Below, piece by piece: positions 1-5,982 of a DNA stretch of 6,305 bases. Both the position numbers and the translations under genes were made by a program. Source of the DNA: Bacteroidales bacterium (lineage in GTDB: Bacteria > Bacteroidota > Bacteroidia > Bacteroidales > WCHB1-69); contig JAIRTU010000126.1 of the NCBI GenBank assembly GCA_031254735.1, positions 1-6,305 on the forward strand, in the 5' to 3' direction. Each line of letters starts with the position of its first letter. Position 1 is the stretch's first letter. The notes beneath the pieces were generated by a model. It worked only from the letters and a program-made list of their open reading frames with translations. It did no database searches and was not told where the DNA came from.

Positions 1-437
1 ACGTCCCAAAAATCAGTTCCATTTTGGAAGCAAAATCGGAAAAGTCCCGAAAAAATCGATCGCACATTCACTACATTCTTCCCGCAAAAATAAAAGTCTT
101 CAAACATCGCAAGAGAAGAGCTGAAATTACAGGCAAAACAGGAAGAGTTTTTCCGATTGAATAAATTTTTTTTCATCATTTATCTGTATAAATCTGTGTT
201 ATCTTCGTGCAAAAAAGTCAGCATTCCTATTGTAAAAATATATTTTACTGATAATCAGGAATTAATTGCGAATTAAGCATAGAAAACCACAACACTCATA
301 GTTCAGACAGTTTGGGATTATTATAGTAAGTGTTCGTGATTATTTGCAAGAGTATTTCAACCTGCTTTTTCGTTTTTACAGCGGTTTTTGCAGGGCAACA
401 ACAAGTGCAAGATGGAACAATACCATAGTACAGCACC
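1..437. other. mostly non-coding AT-rich left flank
   Basis: No convincing complete gene is present. Reading plus-strand frame 3, codons stay open from position 3 to a TAA at 162-164 (53 codons), giving a Lys/Arg-rich peptide ending in GRVFPIE. This could be the 3' end of a gene entering from the left, but the opposite strand is open in the same phase and I recognise no family. From about 165 the DNA becomes more AT-rich. It holds a degenerate ~10-nt repeat (182-209), a small AT hairpin (GTAAAA 232-237 with TTTTAC 243-248) and another (TTAATT 262-267 with AATTAA 271-276). An imperfect hairpin at 405-436 (GTGC/GCAC outside, ATGG/CCAT inside) lies just past the stop of the minus-strand gene at 438 and could help end its transcript, but it has no T-tract. 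Confidence 0.5.
182..209 (+). repeat. degenerate ~10-nt tandem repeat
   Basis: Three related units follow one another: ATCTGTAT (182-189), ATCTGTGT (192-199) and ATCTTCGTG (201-209). Spacing is 10 then 9 nt. Similar strings built on an AATCTGTGT-like unit are, from memory, seen in Bacteroidota intergenic DNA. The last unit also resembles a weak -7 box (TATCTTCG), but no gene follows on the plus strand, so I do not call a promoter. Confidence 0.35.
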
Positions 438-1148
438 TTATTGTTTGTCTTTTTTATTATTCCCTTTTCTTTTTGTATAAACTTGAAAAACAAAATAAAT
501 TGATCCTGAATATCCCAATAATAATAAAAAATAGTTCGGTTCTTTTGTGGACGGAAAAACGACCAATGATATTGGGAATCCAACCATTATTACAATTGCA
601 AAACCTGCCAAAATAAGACCTCCGGTAGTTTCATAAATTGATTTTGCACGCTTAATTGTACTCAAATTGTCTTTTTCCGAACTGTTCTCAACTACAATAT
701 TATGATTCTCTACAGCGGAAATAAATGCAGAAATAAATTCGTGATAATCGTCATTGAAGAAAAAATCGCTTTGCCATATTTTGTAAATACTTCCATCTTT
801 CATTTCTATTTTAAGCCAATTCCAATTCGTATCACTTTGGTCAACATAAGCAGCAATATCATTGAAATAGATTGTAATATCAGGTTTATTGCCAAAAAGA
901 AATTTCTCAAGCCATTTTATAGAAATTGCATCATCCTCAATTGTTACTTCCACTTTTGCAAGCGAAGTTATTCTTATTATGTAAATGCTAAAAAATACTC
1001 CTCCACTAATAAAAAGTATTGAAAGAATAATATGAATTTCTTTTATTAGAAGAGTAAACGCGGATAGAACGGATACTCCCATGAATAAAAAAGTAAACAT
1101 AAGAATAAAAACAACCCGGTTTGCTGCTTTAAAATTGTAAGTTCTCAT
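438..1148 (-). CDS. uncharacterised four-helix membrane protein with PH-like soluble domain
   Basis: Complete 236-residue protein of unknown function. Hydrophobic segments at about residues 11-34 and 37-60 form a helical hairpin. A polar region at 61-172 follows, then two more hydrophobic segments at about 175-198 and 206-224 and a Lys-rich tail (TKRKGNNKKDKQ). The middle region alternates short beta-type strands with turns (VEVTIEDDAISIKW, PDITIYFNDIAAYV, WLKIEMKDGSIYKI) and ends in a helix (HEFISAFISAVENH). This is the layout of bacterial PH-like domains held at the membrane; it is a pattern-based inference, not a family match. The basic tail suggests that both ends and the domain face the cytoplasm. 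There is a single clear ATG at 1148. Upstream, only a weak TATAATTTG (1196-1188, minus strand) resembles a promoter. It lies 261 bp downstream of the next minus-strand gene and is probably transcribed separately or by read-through. Confidence 0.75.
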   Translation of the reverse strand: MRTYNFKAANRVVFILMFTFLFMGVSVLSAFTLLIKEIHIILSILFISGGVFFSIYIIRITSLAKVEVTIEDDAISIKWLEKFLFGNKPDITIYFNDIAAYVDQSDTNWNWLKIEMKDGSIYKIWQSDFFFNDDYHEFISAFISAVENHNIVVENSSEKDNLSTIKRAKSIYETTGGLILAGFAIVIMVGFPISLVVFPSTKEPNYFLLLLGYSGSIYFVFQVYTKRKGNNKKDKQ

Positions 1149-1208
1149 CTGTTCTCAATATAGTTAAAAAAACGCGAAAAAAATAATCAAATTATACATA
1201 CACATTGT

Positions 1209-1409
1209 TTAAAATTGACGGTCAATCCAATCATAGCCTCCATAGTAAAAAAAACATAGTCAAAAGCCGGTAAGTCCAAAAAATATTACCCGACCGAACC
1301 CAAAAAAAACAAGGATTGTACCCATCTTCATATCAAACTTTCTTTTCTTTTTGTAAAAAATATTTGTACTCTTTTGAAATAAATATCTGCCCGATGGGAC
1401 AGTAGCCTT
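1209..1409 (-). pseudogene. possible decayed short membrane-protein frame
   Basis: No intact gene fills this 261-bp gap, but one minus-strand frame looks protein-like. Directly after the TAA of the gene at 1410, the same frame stays open for 49 codons (1409-1263), meets TGA (1262-1260), then runs 16 more codons to a TAA at 1211-1209. The peptide has a Lys-rich part (IFYKKKRKFDMKMG), a membrane-type stretch (TILVFFGFGRVIFFGLTGF) and, past the TGA, LCFFYYGGYDWIDRQF. A single TGG-to-TGA change would explain the break. An overlapping frame (about 1420-1336, reading KGYCPIGQIFISKEYKYF) is also protein-like, so a one-base frameshift in the A-rich stretch near 1340 is a second possibility. No good start codon lies at the head; ATG at 1331 would give only a 23-residue hydrophobic peptide. 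Function unknown. Confidence 0.3.
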
Positions 1410-1784
1410 TTAAAGCACCCAAAATGAAAAAATTATAAATACAACAGAGAGCACCATATACAGTACAACCCAAACCAATCTACGCCGACGATCTTCTTCA
1501 CTCTCATCTTTATACTGTTCCCGTAAACTTTCTCTACGCTTGCTATTATAAATTCTATCAAATATATAATAATTTACAATCCCAATAATAATAAAAATCA
1601 ACATAAATTCCCAAAAATAATCGTTAAGTTTTTGGGGTGCAATAAGGATAACTATTGAAAAAAGATTGAACATTGGAATAAAAGATGCAAGTCCTGTAGC
1701 TCTGTAAAATATTACATCTTTTCCATGCAGATAGTCAAAAAGACGTAATATCACTAAATAATAATTATCTAATAATTTTCTCAT
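1410..1784 (-). CDS. uncharacterised three-helix membrane protein
   Basis: Protein of 124 residues from the ATG at 1784 (MRKLLDNYYLVILRLF). Membrane segments lie at about residues 31-49, 58-76 and 103-124, the last ending at the stop. Between segments two and three is a strongly charged loop (DRIYNSKRRESLREQYKDES, then EEDRRRR). I do not recognise the family; small proteins of this plan are common as hypothetical genes in Bacteroidota. The frame stays open upstream to a GTG at 1877 (155 residues), with another ATG at 1850. I prefer 1784 because the extra 31 residues look like an antisense-type Lys/Leu shadow and a better small ORF in another frame occupies the same DNA. A TAGGCG stretch sits just before this ATG. 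The promoter box at 1923-1916 would drive it. The longer start remains possible, because the box-to-GTG distance (38 nt) resembles that of the other genes here. Confidence 0.65.
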   Translation of the reverse strand: MRKLLDNYYLVILRLFDYLHGKDVIFYRATGLASFIPMFNLFSIVILIAPQKLNDYFWEFMLIFIIIGIVNYYIFDRIYNSKRRESLREQYKDESEEDRRRRLVWVVLYMVLSVVFIIFSFWVL

Positions 1785-1791
1785 ATTTCGC

Positions 1792-1902
1792 CTATACAAA
1801 TTTACCAATTTCAATTTCCATAATAGCCGGCTTTGCCTCGTCTGTTCCATTAATACAGGCTCTGTCGGATAAACCACAAAAACAAATTAATACGTCTCCC
1901 AT
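1792..1902 (-). CDS. possible 36-residue leader ORF
   Basis: An ATG at 1902 opens 36 codons ending in TAG at 1794-1792. The peptide starts MGDVLICFCGLSDRACINGT and ends AIMEIEIGKFV, with cysteines at 7, 9 and 16. It is the first ATG after the strong -7 box at 1923-1916, only 13 nt beyond it. Its stop lies 7 nt before the ATG of the three-helix membrane protein, a spacing that would allow translational coupling. The residue mix (acidic, soluble) is more protein-like than the overlapping upstream extension of the membrane gene. I know no homologue, and a frame this short can arise by chance. Confidence 0.3.
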   Translation of the reverse strand: MGDVLICFCGLSDRACINGTDEAKPAIMEIEIGKFV

Positions 1903-1915
1903 TTTTTTCTTTTTG

Positions 1916-1923
1916 CAAAGGTA
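1916..1923 (-). promoter_or_regulatory. -7 promoter box, minus strand (TACCTTTG)
   Basis: Read on the minus strand this is TACCTTTG, an exact fit to the Bacteroidota TAnnTTTG box and identical to the box before the aminotransferase at 4446. It lies in the 74-bp space between the glycosylase stop (1952) and the GTG at 1877, so it should start a separate unit for the small membrane-protein genes. No clear -33 TTTG is seen at the expected distance. Confidence 0.6.
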
Positions 1924-1951
1924 AACATTTTTTACTATTCCCTGTTTTCGC

Positions 1952-2542
1952 TTATCTTTCACGAAACATTTTACCGTAGATTTCTGCTTTTTTCTCCAAA
2001 GAAAGCGGGTAGGCTCTGGAAGATGAAGGCATGCGGTACAAGTGCAAAATCCTTTCCTGAAAATGAAAAACCGAAAAATCGCCGGTGTTGGGAGGTGTAA
2101 CGGCGATGTCTTTCCGGTTTAACTGTTCCACAAGCGTATCGGTCGCCTTTTGTCCGGTGGTAACAATATTTTCCAGACTGCCCAACGAAGCTGTTACTTT
2201 GGCAATGTCGAGCGGAGTAACAATTTCCAAATCCTTATCCGAAGCATTGTCTTTGTGGCGAATAACGGCTTCTGCCATGTCGTACAGTGCAATTTGTTTC
2301 TTGTGGAGGAAACGGATAATTTTCTCTTTCCGAAATTTCTTATGCTCTGTGTCTACAAAATAATTTTTATCCTCGAAAAATACCAATCCGAAAATACGCC
2401 ACATATCATTTTGAAAATTAGGATAAAAGAAGTCTATCGACCAACGATTTTCTTTGGGCGGAAAACTTCCCAGAAACAGCCACCGTGCATTTTCGGGAAA
2501 GAAAGGCGGAAGCGGGTGTTTTTCTATCGGTTTGTTTTGCAT
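1952..2542 (-). CDS. uracil-DNA glycosylase superfamily protein
   Basis: A 196-residue predicted base-excision repair enzyme that would cleave a damaged base from DNA. Superfamily marks are visible. Motif 1 is LFLGSFPPK at residues 22-30, followed by FFYPNFQNDMWRIFG (38-52), which resembles the P-x-N-x-W active-site segment of the MUG and hypoxanthine-DNA-glycosylase-like branches. LYDMAEAVIR (86-95) and VTTGQKA (127-133) form the core strands. Motif 2 is MPSSSRAYP (171-179), corresponding to the LPSTSPA loop that enters DNA. The canonical GQDPYH of family 1 is absent, so it is not a classic Ung. Uracil versus hypoxanthine or other deaminated bases cannot be decided from sequence. The ATG lies inside the last codons of the threonine aldolase gene (19-nt overlap), so translation is probably coupled; it is the last gene of the three-gene operon. 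Confidence 0.85.
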   Translation of the reverse strand: MQNKPIEKHPLPPFFPENARWLFLGSFPPKENRWSIDFFYPNFQNDMWRIFGLVFFEDKNYFVDTEHKKFRKEKIIRFLHKKQIALYDMAEAVIRHKDNASDKDLEIVTPLDIAKVTASLGSLENIVTTGQKATDTLVEQLNRKDIAVTPPNTGDFSVFHFQERILHLYRMPSSSRAYPLSLEKKAEIYGKMFRER

Positions 2543-3561
2543 GCTTTTTCAAGATCGTTTAAAAAAATGGAAATATCATCTTCGGCAGTATCCCACGATG
2601 TTACCAGACGGATTTCGTTTTCCTGTTCGTTCCAAATGTAGAAAAAATGCTTTTTCAGCATTTGTTCAATGACAGCGGGAGGCATTTTCAGCAGTAAAAT
2701 ATTCGCTTGGGTGGGTTGTGTAAATTCAAAATCGGCGATGGAAGAAATTCCTTTGCGGAGTTTTTGAGCCATATTGTTGGCGTGCCGTGCATTTTGTTTC
2801 CATAAATCGTCCCGAAAATACGCCGAAAATTGCGAAGAGACAAAACGCATTTTGGAGTACAATTGAGCCGACTGTTTGCGAATGAATTTCAGGTTTTTCG
2901 ACAACTCTTCCCGAAAAGAAACAACGGCTTCGCCCATCAACATTCCGTTTTTTGTTCCTCCAAAACTCAAAATATCTGCGCCGCAATCTGCCGTAAGCTC
3001 TTTAAACCCAACATTCAGAAAAGCGGCGGCATTGGCAATTCTCGCACCGTCGATGTGCAGATAGAGATTGTGCCGATGCAAAAAATCGGCTAAGGCTTTT
3101 ATTTCTTCAACCGTATACACCGTTCCCAACTCTGAACATTGTGAAATATACACCACTTTGGGCTGCGAATGATGTTGATCGCCCATGCCAAGCAGCAGAG
3201 GTTCGATATGTTCGGGCGTCAGTTTGCCGTTGGCAGTAGGTATCGGTTTCAACGCCGAACGTGTCATAAATTCGGGCGAACCGCACTCGTCTGCAAACAC
3301 ATGAGCCGTCGCCGGAACAATTGCCGCCTCGAACGGACGTAAACAACTTTGCAAAGCCGTAACATTTGCACCTGTTCCGTTAAACACGAAAAAAGGCTCT
3401 GCTTGTTTTCCGAATATGTTTTTAAACTCGGCAATTGCTTTTTCTGTCCAAAAATCATCGCCGTATGCAATGGCATGACCGTTGTTTGCCTGTGTTACGG
3501 CTTCCAATATCGAGCGGTGCACTCCCGAATGATTATCACTTCCAAAACTTCTCATCATCAT
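2524..3561 (-). CDS. ltaE: L-threonine aldolase (low-specificity type)
   Basis: A 345-residue PLP enzyme of fold type I that splits L-threonine or L-allo-threonine into glycine and acetaldehyde in the cytoplasm. Visible marks are FGSDNHSGVH at the N-terminus, YGDD (33-36), FNGTGANVTAL (60-70) contacting cofactor phosphate, His87 in TAHVFADE that stacks on the PLP ring, HIDGARIANAAA with Asp171 pairing with the pyridine nitrogen, and SFGGTKNG with Lys204 as the Schiff-base lysine. Length matches the family. The start is a run of three ATGs (MMMRSFG) directly behind the TAA of the preceding gene with no spacer, and any of the three could be used. The last codons overlap the glycosylase start. 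Specificity for threonine versus allo-threonine, or for other beta-hydroxy amino acids, cannot be read from sequence. Confidence 0.93.
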   Translation of the reverse strand: MMMRSFGSDNHSGVHRSILEAVTQANNGHAIAYGDDFWTEKAIAEFKNIFGKQAEPFFVFNGTGANVTALQSCLRPFEAAIVPATAHVFADECGSPEFMTRSALKPIPTANGKLTPEHIEPLLLGMGDQHHSQPKVVYISQCSELGTVYTVEEIKALADFLHRHNLYLHIDGARIANAAAFLNVGFKELTADCGADILSFGGTKNGMLMGEAVVSFREELSKNLKFIRKQSAQLYSKMRFVSSQFSAYFRDDLWKQNARHANNMAQKLRKGISSIADFEFTQPTQANILLLKMPPAVIEQMLKKHFFYIWNEQENEIRLVTSWDTAEDDISIFLNDLEKACKTNR

Positions 3562-4341
3562 TTACATTTCAAATCGCAGATGTCGTATCGTAATATTTTC
3601 TTCTATCAATTTCCGCAAAGAACGGATTCCTATTTCCAAATGTGTCCGCACAAAATTTTGTGTTACAAGCACATCGCTTTCTGTGGTTTTTATTCCGTCA
3701 GCCAGCATGGGTCTGTCGGAGACAAGCAGCAAAGCACCTGTCGGGATATGATTGAAAAATCCTACACTAAACAGCGTAGCGGTTTCCATATCAACACCTA
3801 TCACACGTATTTTTCGCAGATATTCTTTAAATTCTTCATCGTGTTCCCAAACACGCCGGTTGGTAGAATAAATAGTTCCTGTCCAATAATCCCGTCCTGC
3901 GTCGCGTATACTGCTCGAAGTGGTTTTTTGCAGGTTGAAAGCGGGCAACGCCGGAACTTCTTTCGGGAAATAATCATCGGAAGTGCCTTCTCCGCGAATG
4001 GCGGCAATGGGAAGAATAAAATCGCCCAATTTGTTATACGGTTTCACACCGCCGCATTTCCCCAAAAACAATACCGCTTTTGGGTGAACCGCCGACAATA
4101 AATCCATCACAGTGGCAGCCATGGGACTGCCGATAGAAAAATCGATAATGGTAATATTGTCGGCGGTTGCGTTGGGCATTTCTTTGTCTTCGCCCACAAT
4201 GTCTACCTGATGCAGATGCGCAAAAAGCTCTACATAATAGCGAAAATTGGTCAATAAAATATATTCTCCGAAATTTTCCAACGGAGATCCGGTGTATCTT
4301 GTGATCCAATTTTTCACAATATCTTCTTTTGTTCGTAACAT
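3562..4341 (-). CDS. amn: AMP nucleosidase-like protein (short form)
   Basis: A 259-residue member of the PNP/UDP phosphorylase superfamily, predicted to cleave AMP into adenine and ribose 5-phosphate. Superfamily marks are DFSIGSPMAAT (67-77), the LFLGKCGGVKP loop (91-101), VDMETATLFS with Glu186 of the nucleoside-binding site (183-192), and VSDRPM with catalytic-type Asp209 (207-212). It lacks the separate N-terminal domain of the ~480-residue gamma-proteobacterial Amn, as is usual for the short form found in Bacteroidota and Chlamydiae. The activity is therefore inferred, and another adenine nucleoside or nucleotide could be the true substrate. It is the first gene of the operon. The ATG at 4341 lies 31 nt behind a TAACTTTG promoter box, and the TAA abuts the aldolase ATG. 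Confidence 0.85.
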   Translation of the reverse strand: MLRTKEDIVKNWITRYTGSPLENFGEYILLTNFRYYVELFAHLHQVDIVGEDKEMPNATADNITIIDFSIGSPMAATVMDLLSAVHPKAVLFLGKCGGVKPYNKLGDFILPIAAIRGEGTSDDYFPKEVPALPAFNLQKTTSSSIRDAGRDYWTGTIYSTNRRVWEHDEEFKEYLRKIRVIGVDMETATLFSVGFFNHIPTGALLLVSDRPMLADGIKTTESDVLVTQNFVRTHLEIGIRSLRKLIEENITIRHLRFEM

Positions 4342-4372
4342 ATAATATCTATTTAGCTGTGAAATAATAGTG

Positions 4373-4400
4373 CAAAGTTAAATAAGTTTTTTCGATCAAT
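4373..4400 (-). promoter_or_regulatory. amn operon promoter (minus strand)
   Basis: On the minus strand TAACTTTG (4380-4373) fits the Bacteroidota -7 box exactly. A possible -33 element, ATTG (4400-4397), lies 16 nt upstream, a little closer than the usual 19-21. The 31-nt leader to the ATG at 4341 is typical of the other genes here. Confidence 0.55.
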
Positions 4401-4407
4401 CGCATAT

Positions 4408-4426
4408 TAATGCAATAATAATGCAA
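4408..4426. repeat. paired TAATGCAA direct repeat in divergent promoter region
   Basis: TAATGCAA occurs at 4408-4415 and 4419-4426, spaced 11 nt start to start, about one helical turn. The first copy also forms an inverted repeat with GCAT at 4402-4405 (GCAT-ATTA-ATGC). The pair lies between the two divergent -7 boxes and covers the -33 position of the aminotransferase promoter. Two same-face sites suggest an operator for a DNA-binding regulator, but this is inference from spacing alone. Confidence 0.3.
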
Positions 4427-4445
4427 AAGCAACAAAAAAATGATG

Positions 4446-4453
4446 TACCTTTG
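4446..4453 (+). promoter_or_regulatory. -7 promoter box for the aminotransferase (TACCTTTG)
   Basis: Exact TAnnTTTG match 36 nt before the ATG at 4490. No TTTG is seen at the -33 position, where the TAATGCAA repeat lies instead, so the promoter may depend on an activator or be weak at that element. Confidence 0.6.
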
Positions 4454-4489
4454 CCGATTGAAATTGTTACTAAAAAATAGATAAGATAT

Positions 4490-5692
4490 ATGGAATATTT
4501 GTCAAACAGAGTATTGCAAATGGCAGAGTCAGAAACACTTGCCATGACAAGAATAGCCAGAGAGCTAAAAGCACAAGGAAAAGATGTTATCAGTTTGAGC
4601 ATCGGAGAGCCGGATTTTAATACTCCGCAAGCAGTAAAAGAAGCCGGAAAACAAGCCATAGACGAGAATTTTACGCATTATCCGCCTGTTCCCGGCTATC
4701 CCGAATTGCGTAAAGCGATCAGCGAGAAATTTAAAAGAGATAATAATTTGGATTATGCTCCCGAACAAATTGTGGTTTCTACCGGTGCAAAACAATCGAT
4801 TTACCAAGTGGTAATGTCTCTTGTCAACCCGAACGATGAAGTGATTATTCCCACTCCGTATTGGGTTTCGTATAAAGAGATTGTAAAAATGGCGGAAGGG
4901 AAGTCGGTGTTTGTGAAAACTGCTTTGGAAAACGATTTCAAGGTAACGCCTGCACAGTTGGAAGCGGCTATTACGCCCAAAACCAAGTTGATCATGTTCA
5001 GCAGTCCTTCCAATCCCACAGGAATGTTGTATTCCAAAGAAGAACTAACAGCGATTGCCGATATGTTAACACATCATCAACACGTTATGGTAATGGCGGA
5101 CGAGATTTATGAACATATCAATTTTGAAGGACAACATCAAAGTCTTGCCCAATTTGAAGCGATAAAAGAACGAGTTATCACGGTTAATGGCGTTGCCAAA
5201 GGTTTTGCCATGACAGGGTGGCGGATTGGTTTTATCGGAGGGTCGCTCGCGGTGGCAAAAGCATGCGACAAATTGCAGGGACAGATTACCTCGGCAACCT
5301 GCTCTATCGCTCAACGAGCAACCATTCGAGCAATGGAGATCGATCCCAAAACAAGCGATGACATTATTAATATGCGGGAAAAATTCAGAGAAAGAAGAGA
5401 CTTGATGTTTAAACTTTTGCAGGAAATTCCCGGTGTGAAAGTACGTCTGCCGCAGGGTGCGTTTTATTTCTTCCCCGAAATAAGCAGCTATTTCGGCAAG
5501 AAATACGATAAATACACCATCAACAACAGCAACGACCTCGCCATGTATCTTCTTTACGAAGCCAACGTTGCGACGGTACAGGGTGTTGCTTTTGGCGACG
5601 ATAACTGTATTCGTCTCTCGTATGCCACTTCCAACGATTTGCTCATCGAGGCGGTGCGAAGAATTAAAGAAACGTTGGCAAAATTGCAATAA
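4490..5692 (+). CDS. aspC: aspartate aminotransferase, class I (PLP)
   Basis: A complete 400-residue PLP-dependent aminotransferase of fold type I, subgroup Ib-like, expected to interconvert aspartate and 2-oxoglutarate with oxaloacetate and glutamate. Marks are SIGEPDFNTP (37-46), PGYPELRKAI (68-77), STGAKQSIYQ (97-106), PTPYW with Trp125 stacking on PLP, SNPTG with Asn175, ADEIYE with Asp204 and Tyr207, NGVAKGFAMTGWRIGF with Schiff-base Lys237 and Arg245, and IRLSYA with Arg375 that binds the substrate alpha-carboxylate. Length and motif order are normal. Members of this subgroup may also use prephenate or aromatic amino acids, so specificity is not certain. It is transcribed alone, divergent from the amn operon, with the only in-frame ATG close behind the -7 box, and is followed by a strong hairpin. 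Confidence 0.93.
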   Translation: MEYLSNRVLQMAESETLAMTRIARELKAQGKDVISLSIGEPDFNTPQAVKEAGKQAIDENFTHYPPVPGYPELRKAISEKFKRDNNLDYAPEQIVVSTGAKQSIYQVVMSLVNPNDEVIIPTPYWVSYKEIVKMAEGKSVFVKTALENDFKVTPAQLEAAITPKTKLIMFSSPSNPTGMLYSKEELTAIADMLTHHQHVMVMADEIYEHINFEGQHQSLAQFEAIKERVITVNGVAKGFAMTGWRIGFIGGSLAVAKACDKLQGQITSATCSIAQRATIRAMEIDPKTSDDIINMREKFRERRDLMFKLLQEIPGVKVRLPQGAFYFFPEISSYFGKKYDKYTINNSNDLAMYLLYEANVATVQGVAFGDDNCIRLSYATSNDLLIEAVRRIKETLAKLQ

Positions 5693-5702
5693 CTTTTTCA
5701 GC

Positions 5703-5755
5703 TACAAATTACGACGTGCAGACGAAATACTATTGTCAAAACGTCGTAATTTGTA
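5703..5755 (+). terminator. perfect 15-bp hairpin after the aminotransferase
   Basis: TACAAATTACGACGT (5703-5717) is the exact reverse complement of ACGTCGTAATTTGTA (5741-5755), with a 23-nt loop that itself holds a short GAC/GTC pairing (5721-5723 with 5735-5737). It starts 11 nt after the stop codon. There is no T-run after either arm, so it is not a textbook intrinsic terminator. A 3'-end-protecting structure or an intergenic palindromic repeat is equally possible. Confidence 0.5.
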
Positions 5756-5866
5756 AGTAAAATAAATCATAGTTCAAACAGGAGAATTTATTGTTTTGTG
5801 GCTCGCTGACAACGTTTTATTGCTCATTGTATGGAATACGATTTGGCTGACAAAATGGACAGAAAA

Positions 5867-5897
5867 TTGGCTTTGGCACTTTATTTGTATATTTTTG
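5867..5897 (+). promoter_or_regulatory. promoter for the acyltransferase gene
   Basis: TTG (5867-5869), 20 nt, then TATTTTTG (5890-5897) fits the Bacteroidota -33/-7 layout. A second TATTTTTG follows at 5900-5907, making a tandem pair of -7-like boxes. The leader to the ATG at 5983 would be about 75-80 nt. The rest of the 5693-5982 gap holds the hairpin at 5703-5755, a short GCTGACAA direct repeat (5805-5812 and 5846-5853), and no convincing gene. Confidence 0.5.
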
Positions 5898-5952
5898 TGT
5901 ATTTTTGCAAAAATAAAATCATTGGAAATATAATAATTATTTTAACTTGAGG

Positions 5953-5976
5953 ATTGTTTTCCTAAAAGAAAACGAT
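5953..5976 (+). promoter_or_regulatory. hairpin just before the acyltransferase start codon
   Basis: ATTGTTTTC (5953-5961) pairs with GAAAACGAT (5968-5976), nine pairs including one G-U, around a 6-nt loop. The stem ends 6 nt before the ATG at 5983, so in the mRNA it would lie over the ribosome-binding zone. A role in translation is inferred from position only. Confidence 0.3.
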
Positions 5977-5982
5977 ATATCT

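Noticed and set aside
297..310. CATAGTTCAGACAG, nearly repeated as CATAGTTCAAACAG at 5768-5781
   Set aside because: One 14-nt match with a mismatch over 5.4 kb of AT-rich DNA can occur by chance, and neither copy has flanking structure suggesting element ends.
296..583. Minus-strand 95-codon frame reading past the stop of the 438-1148 gene, ending KQVEILLQIITNTYYNNPKLSEL-like
   Set aside because: Its first half is an out-of-frame shadow of the real gene, the middle is a Cys cluster, and no slippery site or homology supports a frameshifted C-terminal extension.
344..616. Plus-strand 90-codon frame
   Set aside because: It runs antisense to the 438-1148 gene, has a Phe/Leu-rich shadow composition and no promoter or recognisable domain.
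5066..5689. Long minus-strand frame of 207 codons opposite the aminotransferase
   Set aside because: It is a shadow of the clearly functional plus-strand gene, with no family motifs of its own.
5831..5950. Possible 39-residue ORF (MEYDLADKMDRKLALALYLY...)
   Set aside because: It lies across the promoter of the acyltransferase gene, which would put the -33 and -7 boxes inside it, and its hydrophobic second half follows from the T-rich promoter DNA.
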